Assembly: GCA_030058085.1 (NCBI GenBank)
Contig: JASGTU010000083.1
Span: 1 to 37,927, forward strand
Direction: 5' to 3'
DNA: 37,927 nucleotides
Source of the DNA: Chloroflexota bacterium
GTDB lineage: Bacteria; Chloroflexota; Anaerolineae; Caldilineales; Caldilineaceae
The notes beneath the pieces were generated by a model. That model was not told the DNA's origin and did no database searches. It saw only the letters and a program-made list of their open reading frames with translations. Positions 26,267 to 37,126 of the stretch are shown here, piece by piece (within the stretch, counting starts at the first letter, position 1; every line of letters starts with the position of its first letter). Made by a program: the position numbers and the translations under genes.

Positions 26267-27288
26267 TGAACTTGAAACGTTGTCATGCCATTCACTTGTC
26301 TATAACCGAATCACTGGCGTCGAAATCCGCCTTGCGTTGGTCAGTCACGACCTTAGTTCTTCTCGTCGCGCTTCTTACGCTTACGGGCTGCGGCTTGTTT
26401 GGTAAGGATACCGAAGCCGCCACGGAACCGTCGTTGGTCAGAACGCCGCACCCGACCTTCACGCCGACCGCGGCGGAGGATACGCGGCTTGCGCAAGCCC
26501 CTGCAGCAGCCATCCAACAGACTGCTCCGCTTCCCGCCGCACAAGTGGCGCCGGCTCCGGCTGGTGAATCCAACTCAAACCCGCCGATCATTCAAGAAGA
26601 GCCGCCGCCCGCCCTGGTACAGGACTCCCCTCGTGCCGTCGTCAATTCACCGCTCGTCAACCTGCGCGCCGGCCCCAGCACCGAATCCGAAATCGTGGCG
26701 ACTGTCGAACGCGGCGCCGAATACGAAGTCACCGGACGCAGCGCCGATGCCGAATGGTGGACCATCTGTTGCGTAGACGGCCAACCGGTCTGGGTCAGCG
26801 CCAGTCTAGTCGACACTGACGGTCCCGTCGATTCCGTCGCCATTGCGGACGCCGCACCCGACGCCAATCCCCAAGTTGGCGGTCCCGGAGGTGCGACCGC
26901 GCCGCAGGCTGATGTAGCCGAGCAGATCCGTTTCGATCTCGAAAAGCAAGAGCAGTTTCCAGAGACGGGCTTCGTGCGCATCTATTTGTACGTGCACGCC
27001 GACAGCGGCGCCCTTGCCGGCTATAGCCTAAAGGTCACACGCAACGGCGTCGATCTACCGGTGTCGGCTCAGTCGTTCGGCGGACAGCCCGCCTTTACCT
27101 GGCCTTTCCAGGATGCCCGCCAGCGCCACCAGAATCTAAAGGTCGAATTCCCAAACGAACCGGCCTCCGGCGAATGGATCGTCCGATTGGTCGATTCACA
27201 ATCGCAGCCGGTCGGACCGCCTGCGGTCTTCACGCTGCGTGACAATGACCCCAATCAGGAACTCTACGTCCGCTATCTGCGCCGCTAG
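26266..27288 (+). CDS. SH3-domain lipoprotein, paralog 3
   Basis: 340 residues, with ATG overlapping the previous stop (TAATG), so translation is coupled. It has the best lipobox of the three, LTGC with Cys42. The linker is shorter and less Thr-rich. The SH3 domain runs from VNSPLVNLRAGPS to TICCVDGQPVWV. The C-terminal beta domain is divergent (GFVRIYLYVHADSGALAGYS) but ends NQELYVRYLRR, matching [10 protein letters not shown] in the others. It is the most diverged copy. The function is unknown; export to the outer surface is inferred. Confidence 0.75.
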   Translation: MNLKRCHAIHLSITESLASKSALRWSVTTLVLLVALLTLTGCGLFGKDTEAATEPSLVRTPHPTFTPTAAEDTRLAQAPAAAIQQTAPLPAAQVAPAPAGESNSNPPIIQEEPPPALVQDSPRAVVNSPLVNLRAGPSTESEIVATVERGAEYEVTGRSADAEWWTICCVDGQPVWVSASLVDTDGPVDSVAIADAAPDANPQVGGPGGATAPQADVAEQIRFDLEKQEQFPETGFVRIYLYVHADSGALAGYSLKVTRNGVDLPVSAQSFGGQPAFTWPFQDARQRHQNLKVEFPNEPASGEWIVRLVDSQSQPVGPPAVFTLRDNDPNQELYVRYLRR

Positions 27289-30097
27289 CCGGCAGGATGC
27301 TTCACAGCGCACGTCTGCCAGGCTGCGCCTGGCGCTGCTCGCCGTCACGCTGCTCGCCTTCCTGCTCCGCGTTCTGCACCTCGAATGGCAGCCGCTCTGG
27401 TGGGATGAGGGGTATAGCGTCTTCTTCGCCACGCAACCTCTGGCGGAGATGCTGTCGCTGACCGCGCAGGATATTCACCCGCCGCTCTACTACGCTCTTC
27501 TCCACTTCTGGACCCTGCTCTTAGACAGCGCGCGGCCAGCTGTAGATCGACTATTTTCCGTCTACGCAGGAGCCCTGGCTGTGCCGCTGCTTGCCATTCT
27601 GGCCTATGCCCTGACGCGGCGCGCACTAGTCGCCGTATTCACTTCCGTCCTGCTCGCAATCAACCCGCTGCACGTCTACTACAGCCAAGAGGTGCGCATG
27701 TACAGCCTCGCGCTCGTGCTTGGCCTATTATCGACCTATGCCATGTACAGATGGCTGCAGGCGGCGGAAGATAGACGGCCTCAGAACCTGCCGCTAGCCG
27801 CCAATATCGTAACCGCCGCGCTCCTCGTACACACGCTCTACTACGGCGCATTCCTCATCGCAGCCCAGTTCATCTGGCTAGTGTGGCGCGCTCGTGAGCG
27901 TGCGCCCGACCGTCGCATCGTCCTAATCGCCGCGAGCCTCATCGCGCTGCTATGCCTGCCGTGGATCGCCTACGCTCTGCCCCAACTCATCCACTACATC
28001 GGCGACAAGGTTCAGTCGGACCAAGATACGCCGGTTGGCCCGCTGACCTACATCGTGCGCCATCTCCTAGCTTTCACCGCCGGGCACGTACAGTTTGATG
28101 GCGCCTTGTTCAGAGCGCTAGCCTATCTTGGCCTAGCCGCCATCATTCCCCTGGCCTTCACGACGCGCGTGCAGCGGCGCTCCTCATCACCTCAAACGCT
28201 CGGTTCGCCAGGCCAGATTACCATGCTGTGGCTATTCGTGTCCGTACCCGCCGTGCTCGCCTTCCTGCTCAATCTGCGCTTCCCCTTCTTCCCACAGGGC
28301 GGCGAACGGCTGCTCCTAGTGATACTGCCCTACTTCCTGATGCTGATTACGCTTGGCATCCTCGAGGCGCCACCCGCCCGATGGATTGGGCCGGCATTGG
28401 CGGTGGCGCTCGTGGCGCCGGCTCTCTCTGGATTAACCGCCTACTACGCCGTCCCGCGTTATGTCGACGACGACTACCGCCCGGTCATCGCCCAGGTCAT
28501 GCAACAGGGCTCCGACGACGACGACGTCCTAGCTCTCTTCCCCTGGCAAGTCGGCTACTGGCGCGCCTACAGCCCTCGCAGCGCAGACGGCAGTTTACTT
28601 TCGCCGCAACCGGAAGCGGTCGGCCAACAGGCTCTCGTCTGGGATGGCCGCATGCAGGCCCGGATCGACGACGCGCTCGCTCACGGCGTGCTCTGGTTCC
28701 CCGCTCCGGTATCCTTCGGCAGCACGCTTCCCGGCGAGATCGAAGACTATCTGACACAGTCTGCTCTCAACGTCGAGAACCGCTGGCATGGCCCTTCAAC
28801 GCGACTCACAGCCTGGACGAAACGCCCGCCGGACATGCGTTTGAAGCCCGTAGTAGATAACGCCGTAACGCCAGCCCCTGTTAACGCCGCCATCGATCCA
28901 GCCGCGGTCGCGGCGGATAACGCCGTGATTGCCGTCGCCTTGCAATGGCCGGAGAACATTCAGGCCGAAGCCTGGCATGTCGTCATTCGCTTGATGGATG
29001 ACCAGGGCCGCGAATGGGCGGGCCGCGACTATGAGCCCCTGGGGCGCTTCGCCGCATCCGACACAGACGCCGCGCAGCCGGTGATCGATGTATTCGGCTT
29101 GATCGTGCCGCCAGGTCTGCCGCCCGGCGACTATAGGCTCGCCGCCGGCGTGGTCGCCGCCACAGGCGCGCCTGTCGTCGATGCGCCCGCCCACATGGTT
29201 ACGTTCGGCCAACTGCGCGTCGATAACCCGGCGACTCCCGTCTCCATCCACCGTCTGCCTGTCGACTACCCAACTCGCCCATCGGAACGGCCTGGCGCGC
29301 TGCAAATTCGCGGCGCAGCCAACCTCGGCACAGACCAACCCCATCTCGCCGGAACTTATCTTGACTTTTCGCTTGCCCTGGAAAAGGCCGACCAAACGCC
29401 GCCAGACACAGTTCTTTCCGTCAAATTACTTGACCGCAGCGGCGCGAGCGTCGCCGGCTGGGAAGGCTGGCCCCTTCCTGCCTACCCGCCTTCGCTTTGG
29501 CCCACACAGGGCCTCACGCTTGCGCCTATCTCGCTCTACCTGCCCGCCGATATGCCTACGGGGCGATACGCGCTGTCGGCAAGCATCAGCCACGGAACGC
29601 AAGCCGCTCATGGCGCCCCGCAACGGCTTGCCGAGATTGACGTACTCGTGCGTCCGGCCATAACCACGCGCCCGGAACCTGATCATCGCCTGCAAACCCC
29701 TGTCCAGTTCGGCACACACGCCATACTCTACGGCTACGACCTTGACGCTGATGGCGAAGGTTTGCGGCTTACGCTATACTGGGAAGCGCTGCAAACGCTG
29801 CTGCCGCCTCACCACATCTTCGTACACGTAAACGCGCCGTCAGGAGAACTCGTCGCGCAGCACGATGGCGCACCGGTTTCCGCCATGGGTCCGGCGCCGA
29901 CTGGCTCGTGGCGCGCCGGTGAATTCATCGTCTCGCAGCACGCTGTTCCCCTGGCCTCTCCTGCAGACAGCGGGAACGGCATAGTGCAGGCAGTTCTACA
30001 AGTAGGGCTATACGAGCCGAAGTCGCAAGTGCGGCTGCCCGCCTTCGTCGACGGACAGCCTGCCGGAGACAGCGCTGTGATCGCCGTCGCTCCCTAG
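27239..30097 (+). CDS. PMT/GT39-like membrane glycosyltransferase with C-terminal beta domains
   Basis: 952 residues. The N-terminal half has about 10-12 membrane helices with GT-C motifs: PLWWDEGYSVFF in the first loop, with the likely catalytic Asp-Glu pair, DIHPPLYYALLHFW, and NPLHVYYSQEVRMYSLAL, all typical of the PMT_2/ArnT group that uses polyprenyl-phosphate sugars. The half after about residue 540 is soluble and beta-rich, with repeated GDYRLAAGV-type strands. It overlaps the end of paralog 3 by 50 bases; the start is GTG 27239 or ATG 27245. Close coupling to exported Thr/Pro-rich lipoproteins suggests it glycosylates them, which is inference. Confidence 0.82.
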   Translation: MTMTPIRNSTSAICAASRQDASQRTSARLRLALLAVTLLAFLLRVLHLEWQPLWWDEGYSVFFATQPLAEMLSLTAQDIHPPLYYALLHFWTLLLDSARPAVDRLFSVYAGALAVPLLAILAYALTRRALVAVFTSVLLAINPLHVYYSQEVRMYSLALVLGLLSTYAMYRWLQAAEDRRPQNLPLAANIVTAALLVHTLYYGAFLIAAQFIWLVWRARERAPDRRIVLIAASLIALLCLPWIAYALPQLIHYIGDKVQSDQDTPVGPLTYIVRHLLAFTAGHVQFDGALFRALAYLGLAAIIPLAFTTRVQRRSSSPQTLGSPGQITMLWLFVSVPAVLAFLLNLRFPFFPQGGERLLLVILPYFLMLITLGILEAPPARWIGPALAVALVAPALSGLTAYYAVPRYVDDDYRPVIAQVMQQGSDDDDVLALFPWQVGYWRAYSPRSADGSLLSPQPEAVGQQALVWDGRMQARIDDALAHGVLWFPAPVSFGSTLPGEIEDYLTQSALNVENRWHGPSTRLTAWTKRPPDMRLKPVVDNAVTPAPVNAAIDPAAVAADNAVIAVALQWPENIQAEAWHVVIRLMDDQGREWAGRDYEPLGRFAASDTDAAQPVIDVFGLIVPPGLPPGDYRLAAGVVAATGAPVVDAPAHMVTFGQLRVDNPATPVSIHRLPVDYPTRPSERPGALQIRGAANLGTDQPHLAGTYLDFSLALEKADQTPPDTVLSVKLLDRSGASVAGWEGWPLPAYPPSLWPTQGLTLAPISLYLPADMPTGRYALSASISHGTQAAHGAPQRLAEIDVLVRPAITTRPEPDHRLQTPVQFGTHAILYGYDLDADGEGLRLTLYWEALQTLLPPHHIFVHVNAPSGELVAQHDGAPVSAMGPAPTGSWRAGEFIVSQHAVPLASPADSGNGIVQAVLQVGLYEPKSQVRLPAFVDGQPAGDSAVIAVAP

Positions 30098-30191
30098 CCG
30101 CTCAGCCGGTCACAACACTGTGCGCGACCGTGGCTCGCCGGGCTGCGTATAGATAGGGTGTCGATGAACATTCAACAGGAGGATGCAAACA

Positions 30192-30671
30192 ATGGCGACA
30201 GAAGAACCGAGGGCAGAGGGCGAACCGACTCCACACCCGGAGGGAGAACCCGGCAAAGAACTGGTAGATGAGCTAAGCAGGTTGAGCCGGCGCTTCGTCG
30301 AGGCTGTAGAGGTGGCTTGGAACAGCGAGCAGCGTAAGGAAGTCGAGCAAGACCTTCGACAGGGCCTCAAGACCTTGGCCGACTCACTAGAGCGCGGGCT
30401 CCACGATTTGGGTGAACGTGAGGAGACCAAGCGCTTTGTGGGCAAGGCCGAGGTCGTCGCCGAAACGGTGACGGAAAAGATCCGCACGAGCGAGACGACG
30501 CACGAACTGGCGACAGGGCTTGCCTCAGGGCTGCGCGCCGTCAGCGACCGGCTGGAGAAGCTGATCGAAGAGATGCAGACTCGCTCGGCCGAAACGCCCC
30601 CTGCAACGCCAGAAGAGGGGTCGCCGCCCCCGTCTGAATCGGGTCAGGACATTCCCATCGAGCGGGCTTAG
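30192..30671 (+). CDS. Acidic, helical hypothetical protein
   Basis: 159 residues. The start at ATG 30192 has AGGAGG nine bases upstream; an ATG at 30183 is too close to that site. The N-terminus is Glu/Pro-rich, the middle (about 30-135) is strongly helical and charged (VEQDLRQGLKTLADSLERG), and the C-terminus is Pro/Glu/Ser-rich. There is no membrane segment or cysteine. I do not recognise the family. It is flanked by the glycosyltransferase and a hairpin; a scaffolding or stress role is only a guess. Confidence 0.7.
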   Translation: MATEEPRAEGEPTPHPEGEPGKELVDELSRLSRRFVEAVEVAWNSEQRKEVEQDLRQGLKTLADSLERGLHDLGEREETKRFVGKAEVVAETVTEKIRTSETTHELATGLASGLRAVSDRLEKLIEEMQTRSAETPPATPEEGSPPPSESGQDIPIERA

Positions 30672-30753
30672 GAGACCTTTGCCGCGCGAGAACGCCTGGC
30701 GTCACGGAGTCATGCACCCCAGATGCTCGGCGTTCTCGCTTCGCGTCTCCTAA
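30668..30753. terminator. Bidirectional hairpin between convergent genes
   Basis: An outer 9-bp pair (30668-30676 with 30745-30753) and an inner 11-bp pair (30686-30696 with 30729-30739) form one long stem-loop. It separates the plus-strand helical protein from the minus-strand epimerase, and overlaps both stop codons. No U-run follows on either strand. Confidence 0.6.
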
Positions 30754-31850
30754 AAAAACAGCTTGGCTAGGCCGAGGATACCCTGCTTCCAAGGTACGCG
30801 GTGGGATACGCCTGACTGTCCCGTAAACTCGTTCACGTGGTCGATGTACCACTGATAATTGCGTACCAATGCTTGTTTGTTGGAGTATTTCGGTGCGAAT
30901 CCCAACACGCGCTCAGCCTTCTCGATTGAAACGAACGAGTCCTCGGTGACCGTCTCATACACCCACCGATACAGCGGGCTGAGATGCATCTTCTCCAGCA
31001 ATCGCAACGTCCAGATTGCCGGCGCGGCGGGCAGGCTCACGATCTTTCTGCCGTGTCCGGCGTAATTCAACACGGCTTGGTAGTCCTCTTTGAGCGTCGT
31101 GAACTCCTTCGCCCCGACATTAAAGACATCGTTGACAGCCGCGCAATCGCCAGTCGCCGCGGCGTATATTGCGTCACAAAGATCTTCCACATCCAGTAAC
31201 TGGTAGCGGTTTTTGCCGCTCCCTAGCACAGGGAAATTCTTCCCATCCTTCGCCCAGTCGTAGAGCAACGCAAAGACGCCCAGTCGTTCCGGCCCGATGA
31301 ACGACTTCGGGCGGATAATGGGCACGCACAAGCCTCGCTCCCGATACTCCTGACAGATCCGCTCGGCTTCGACCTTCGCCTCGCCATACGGCCCAACGCC
31401 GTCCAGTTTATCGTCCTCGTATAGCGGATGGTGATCGGGAATGCCGTACACTGCCGTGCTGGAGATATGCACCACGCGCTGTACACCGTGCTCAAGCGCG
31501 ACCTGCAGCACCATGCGCAGCCCGTCAATGTCCGTTGTATAAATGTCCTCCGGGGTGTAGAGAGGCAGCGCGGCGGCGGTGTGTACGACAACGTCTACGC
31601 CTTCCATCGCTCTCTCGACGTCGTCCCGCTTTCGGATGTCGCCGCCAATCTCCACGATACGATCGCGCTCCGGGTAGTCGAAGGAGGCGATGTCCAGAGA
31701 GACAACAGGATGCCCTCTATCCAGTAAATAGCGAATAAGGTTAATACCCAGAAAGCCTGCGCCGCCGGTGACCAGATAACGGGCGGGGGCCGTCTTGCCA
31801 TTTCTCTCGTCGGCGTTCGTATTGGTATCTCTCGGTTCGATTTCACTCAT
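30750..31850 (-). CDS. NAD-dependent epimerase/dehydratase family protein
   Basis: 366-residue extended short-chain dehydrogenase. The nucleotide motif is TGGAGFLG at residues 28-35. The active site has STAVYG and YGEAK, the S...YxxxK signature. The protein has an N-terminal hydrophilic extension of about 20 residues. ATG 31850 is chosen because AAGGA precedes it; a frame to 31937 is not supported. The substrate may be a nucleotide sugar or a sterol-like 3-beta-hydroxy compound. It lies 37 bases after the nudix gene on the same strand. Confidence 0.85.
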   Translation of the reverse strand: MSEIEPRDTNTNADERNGKTAPARYLVTGGAGFLGINLIRYLLDRGHPVVSLDIASFDYPERDRIVEIGGDIRKRDDVERAMEGVDVVVHTAAALPLYTPEDIYTTDIDGLRMVLQVALEHGVQRVVHISSTAVYGIPDHHPLYEDDKLDGVGPYGEAKVEAERICQEYRERGLCVPIIRPKSFIGPERLGVFALLYDWAKDGKNFPVLGSGKNRYQLLDVEDLCDAIYAAATGDCAAVNDVFNVGAKEFTTLKEDYQAVLNYAGHGRKIVSLPAAPAIWTLRLLEKMHLSPLYRWVYETVTEDSFVSIEKAERVLGFAPKYSNKQALVRNYQWYIDHVNEFTGQSGVSHRVPWKQGILGLAKLFF

Positions 31851-31887
31851 GCGTTTTTCCTTTTTCCGAGTATTGCGTCGTCGTGCT

Positions 31888-32409
31888 TTACAACTCGCCG
31901 TGACGCCAGGCGCGTAACAGCGCAAACGTCGAATCAAATGCTAAGGCGGCGGGCAAGTCATCCGGCGAAAACCATCCGGCCTCCACCGCGTCATCGTGCA
32001 CGCACAGCGGGTGCGGAGATTCGTCTCCGTCAATAGAAGCCTGATAGGCGAGTACGATCCCGCCACCGGATCGGGCAAGCGGCGCCATCGGGAAGACGCC
32101 CAAGAAGCGCGCAATACGCACTTTCAGACCGGTCTCCTCGGCCAACTCGCGCGCCAACGCTTCCTCCGGCATCTCACCTGCGTCCATAAAGCCGCCTGGC
32201 AACGCCCACTTGCCGCGTTCCGGTTCGACCCCGCGCCGGACTAAAAGCACGCGATTCCCCGCCGCCACTAGCGCGATCACGGCGACTTTCGGATCGCGGA
32301 AGTGAGTAAAGCCGCAAGCCGCGCAGACGGGGCGTAGCGCCCCGTGCGCTTCCCGCATCTCTAGCGACACGCCGCAATATGGACAGTACCGGTAATCTTG
32401 ATGAGTCAC
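31888..32409 (-). CDS. Nudix hydrolase with N-terminal zinc ribbon
   Basis: 173 residues. A zinc ribbon (Cys9, Cys12, Cys29, Cys32) precedes the nudix domain, as in NADH pyrophosphatase-like enzymes. The nudix box spans residues 72-95, from GGFMDAGE to RELAEETGL, with all key Glu residues. It cleaves a nucleoside diphosphate linked to another group; the exact substrate is unknown. It starts at GTG 32409. It is first in a two-gene unit with the epimerase. Confidence 0.92.
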   Translation of the reverse strand: MTHQDYRYCPYCGVSLEMREAHGALRPVCAACGFTHFRDPKVAVIALVAAGNRVLLVRRGVEPERGKWALPGGFMDAGEMPEEALARELAEETGLKVRIARFLGVFPMAPLARSGGGIVLAYQASIDGDESPHPLCVHDDAVEAGWFSPDDLPAALAFDSTFALLRAWRHGEL

Positions 32410-32443
32410 GCTCGATCCCGTTTCAACTTGCTCACAAAAGCCG

Positions 32444-32472
32444 ATTATACCCCTCGCCCGGCAACGTCGGAA
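32444..32472 (-). promoter_or_regulatory. Promoter of the nudix-epimerase unit
   Basis: TTCCGA (32467-32472) and a perfect TATAAT (32444-32449) lie 17 bases apart on the minus strand, 35 bases upstream of the nudix start. Confidence 0.6.
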
Positions 32473-32535
32473 AAACCGCGCCTAGCCGCCATTTTCCACC
32501 CGCGTCAAGACAGATTCTGGAAGCGCTAAGCGGAT

Positions 32536-32565
32536 TTGGCCCATCGTATTTCACAGGACTATAAT
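32536..32565 (+). promoter_or_regulatory. Promoter of sucCD
   Basis: TTGGCC (32536-32541) and a perfect TATAAT (32560-32565) are 18 bases apart on the plus strand. Transcription would start near 32572. Confidence 0.65.
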
Positions 32566-32571
32566 GCCCCG

Positions 32572-32731
32572 CGTCACACATTTCTTATTCATCCTGCGCC
32601 AGCTACGACCTTCTGTCTCGCCCGTTTGGCGTGCGCAGGGTCTGGGGAAACCGCGCCAGGTGAACGGCGGGGACTGTCCCGCCAAATGGCACGCCGTGCA
32701 ATCCGTCGCCACTGCCAAAGGAGGACTCACG
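32572..32731 (+). promoter_or_regulatory. Structured ~160-nt leader of sucC, candidate cis-regulatory RNA
   Basis: A 7-bp helix GGCGTGC (32628-32634) with GCACGCC (32689-32695) closes a region containing a GGCGGG/CCCGCC hairpin (32666-32671 with 32678-32683). Two rival pairings, TTTGGCG (32625-32631) with CGCCAAA (32680-32686) and CGCC/GGCG (32654-32657 with 32666-32669), would break it. AAAGGAGG then precedes a TTG start. This looks like a switchable leader; no ligand can be named. Confidence 0.45.
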
Positions 32732-34749
<2,018 letters not shown>

Positions 34750-34795
34750 GCATCGCTAGCAGTCTGGTTAATGCCTGAAGCGATTTGCTCAAAAT

Positions 34796-34824
34796 GGGGC
34801 GCTGCGCATTGTACGCAGCGCCCC
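34796..34824 (+). terminator. Hairpin terminator after sucCD
   Basis: An 11-bp perfect GC-rich stem (34796-34806 with 34814-34824) with a 7-base loop lies 46 bases past the sucD stop. The U-run is missing, so efficiency is uncertain. Confidence 0.6.
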
Positions 34825-34961
34825 GCTCAATTCGTCTCGCATTCACATCTATACAACGGACAATGCTTACTTGCCGTCGCACGCCCGCGTTGTACCATTG
34901 GGTTACGCGTGAACCGATGCGCCAAGCCATAAACGCCGGCGCTCACACCTGGAGTTCGCCC

Positions 34962-35627
34962 GTGACTCAAACTGCGGACGTATTGCGCGTCCTTATCATC
35001 TCCGCCGATCCGCTCGCCCGCGCCGGACTGGACGCGCTCCTCGCCGCGCTTGACGACGTTACGCCATCCGGCCATATCGCCTCAGTGGACGAGCTTCCCG
35101 CCGCCCTGAGTGTCTACCACCCAGATGCCCTACTATGGGACTGCGCCTGGTCGCCGGAGCCGCTCTCCGACACGCTCCTGGAGATCGAAGCCGCCAGCGG
35201 CGGACCGGAGGAACGAATCGGCGCTCTGCCGGTTGTTGCGCTGGTTCCCGACAGCGAGCAGGCGCAGTCATTGTGGCGGGCAGGCCAACGCGCCGTTCTG
35301 ACGCGCTCGGTCGATCCGGCAACGCTGGCTGCGGCCTTCCGCGCGGCCGCAGCCGGCCTGTGCGTGCTCTCGCCGCACTTCGCAGATGACATCCCCGCCG
35401 TACGTAGCGAGGCGCTTTCCGCTCCCATCGAGCCGCTGACCGAACGCGAGCGGGAGGTGCTGCAACTCATGGCGGAAGGCCTCGCCAACCGCGCTATCGC
35501 CCGCCGCCTAGACATCTCCGAACACACCGTCAAATTCCACGCCAACGCCATCTTCGGCAAACTCGATGTGCAGAGCCGCACCGAAGCCGTCGTGCGCGCT
35601 ACGCGTGCGGGCCTTATCCACATCTAG
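34962..35627 (+). CDS. NarL/LuxR-type response regulator with degenerate receiver
   Basis: 221 residues from GTG 34962, which has GGAG seven bases upstream; an ATG at 34917 lacks this. The receiver fold keeps Asp60 (ALLWDCAW) but the acidic pocket reads SADP and the conserved Lys is replaced (AVLTRSV), so classic phosphorylation is doubtful. The C-terminal LuxR helix-turn-helix is complete (PLTEREREVLQLMAEG, SEHTVKFHANAIFGKL). No sensor kinase is nearby. A weak promoter (TTGCCG 34871, TACCAT 34893) may lie upstream. The target genes are unknown; the HtrA-like protease directly follows. Confidence 0.85.
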   Translation: MTQTADVLRVLIISADPLARAGLDALLAALDDVTPSGHIASVDELPAALSVYHPDALLWDCAWSPEPLSDTLLEIEAASGGPEERIGALPVVALVPDSEQAQSLWRAGQRAVLTRSVDPATLAAAFRAAAAGLCVLSPHFADDIPAVRSEALSAPIEPLTEREREVLQLMAEGLANRAIARRLDISEHTVKFHANAIFGKLDVQSRTEAVVRATRAGLIHI

Positions 35628-35766
35628 TCACGCGCCCTAGCCATTCGTACGGTTTCACCCTACCAATTCGAGTGAAGCGTTCACGCGCCCGCCTGCCGTA
35701 TGCTTGGCCTATCGGCACAGTCGCCTTCGCCGTAAAGCAGGGCGATACAACAAGAAAGGATCCGCC

Positions 35767-36660
35767 ATGCCAAACGCATTAGTTGACTTCTCAAATGCGC
35801 TGGCAGCCATGCTGGAGGCTGTCAGCCCGTCGGTCGTGCGCGTCGAGGCGCGCCGTCGCCTGCCCGCATCCGGCATCGTATGGTCGGCCTCCGGCCACAT
35901 CGTCACTGCCAACCACATCGTACAGATTGACGAGAACATCCAGGTCGGCCTGTCCGACGGTCAAACCGTCGCGGCGTCGCTCGTCGGCCGCGACCCGGCC
36001 ACGGACCTCGCTGTCCTCCACGTCGAGCGCCAGGACCTAGCCCCGGTCACCTGGGCCGAGACCGACGATCTACGCGTCGGCCACCTGGTCATGGCCGTCG
36101 CCCGGCCAGGCAGGTCGCTCCAAACGACTTCCGGCGTCGTCAGCGCCCTCGGCGGTCCCTGGCGCACCGGCGCAGGCGGCCAGATCGACCGATACATCCA
36201 GACGGACACGGCCATGTACCCCGGCTTCTCCGGCGGGCCGCTGGTCACCGCCGACGGGCGCGCGGCTGGGCTGAACACCTCCGCTATCGTACGCGGCGTC
36301 GGCCTTGCCTTGCCCCCGGACACCATCCGCAGAGCGGTCGAGACGATCCTCGAACATGGCCGCATCCCGCGCGGCTATCTCGGCGTCGGCGTGCAGCCGG
36401 TGCGGATCGCCCCCAGCCTCCAGGACGAGGCCGGCGGCGAGACGGGCTTGATGATCATGTCGGTCGAAGCCGGCGGCCCCGCAGAGGCTGCGGGCGTTCT
36501 CCAAGGGGATATCCTCGTCTCTGTGGACGGCAACGCAGTGCGGGATGTCGACGACCTGCACAGCCTGCTGACCAGCGAAATGGCAGGCGCGCAGGCCACC
36601 CTGCGCCTAATCCGCAGCAGTCAGTTTCTAGATCTGCCGGTCACGGTCGGCAGCCGTTAG
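35767..36660 (+). CDS. HtrA-like S1C serine protease with PDZ domain, no export signal
   Basis: 297 residues. The catalytic triad is His50 (VTANHIV), Asp80 (DPATDLAVL) and Ser155 in GFSGGPL, where most family members have GNSGGP. One PDZ domain fills about 200-297 (GYLGVGVQPV, GGPAEAAGVLQGDILVSVDG). ATG 35767 has AAAGGA six bases upstream and the protein begins with no signal peptide or membrane anchor, unlike typical DegP/HtrA. It may therefore work in the cytosol. It follows the LuxR-type gene by 139 bases. Confidence 0.88.
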   Translation: MPNALVDFSNALAAMLEAVSPSVVRVEARRRLPASGIVWSASGHIVTANHIVQIDENIQVGLSDGQTVAASLVGRDPATDLAVLHVERQDLAPVTWAETDDLRVGHLVMAVARPGRSLQTTSGVVSALGGPWRTGAGGQIDRYIQTDTAMYPGFSGGPLVTADGRAAGLNTSAIVRGVGLALPPDTIRRAVETILEHGRIPRGYLGVGVQPVRIAPSLQDEAGGETGLMIMSVEAGGPAEAAGVLQGDILVSVDGNAVRDVDDLHSLLTSEMAGAQATLRLIRSSQFLDLPVTVGSR

Positions 36661-36699
36661 CATCAATTCGTTAGTTGAAGCGAGACATCAGGCACACAA

Positions 36700-36733
36700 C
36701 GCGGTCCACCGGCAAGGTATGTGGTGGACCGCG
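36700..36733. terminator. Hairpin between convergent genes
   Basis: An 11-bp perfect stem, CGCGGTCCACC (36700-36710) with GGTGGACCGCG (36723-36733), and a 12-base loop. It lies between the protease and the convergent hypothetical gene; no clear U-run. Confidence 0.65.
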
Positions 36734-36768
36734 GCGTGTATTCACCTGGCGTCATCGTCACTTGTTCG

Positions 36769-37056
36769 TTATGGCAGAAAGGCGCTGACGATGCTCTCCC
36801 ACTCAGTTTCCAGCGCGTCATCGCAGACTGGCCGATTCGCTCGCCGGTACCAATAGGCAGCGTTACCGAGGTCGCCCTCCACACGGTGCAAATAAGCATG
36901 CACCCAAGCCCCGTCGGCGTCGTCCTGGCTCTGCGCCAACGAGTGCGCCTTCTCCCAGTCGCCCTTTGCGTCGTGCCACATGGCTTGTAGCGCGGCGCTG
37001 ATGCCTTCCGGCGGCTGCACTTGCTTCGTGGGCTCGCTGAACTCAATTAACGTCAT
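36769..37056 (-). CDS. Small conserved hypothetical protein
   Basis: 95 residues from ATG 37056, which follows AAGGAGC. The segments MWHDAKGDWEKAHSLAQ, DGAWVHAYLHRVEGDLGNA and YWYRRANRP recall a widely conserved short bacterial family with a TPR-like helical hairpin, but I know no function for it. No membrane segment or cysteine motif is seen. It lies beside a bidirectional hairpin, and upstream of it on the strand is the Asp-box protein. Confidence 0.75.
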   Translation of the reverse strand: MTLIEFSEPTKQVQPPEGISAALQAMWHDAKGDWEKAHSLAQSQDDADGAWVHAYLHRVEGDLGNAAYWYRRANRPVCDDALETEWESIVSAFLP

Positions 37057-37126
37057 ATCAGCTCCTTCCATATCCAACGCGTATCTCTCTATTGCGGAAA
37101 TGTAACGGACAGGCGTAACCGGCGAA

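Noticed and set aside
32640-32720. Cobalamin riboswitch, because of GGGAA, GGTGAA and GCCACTG strings
   Set aside because: The order and spacing of the conserved core do not fit, and key helices are missing.
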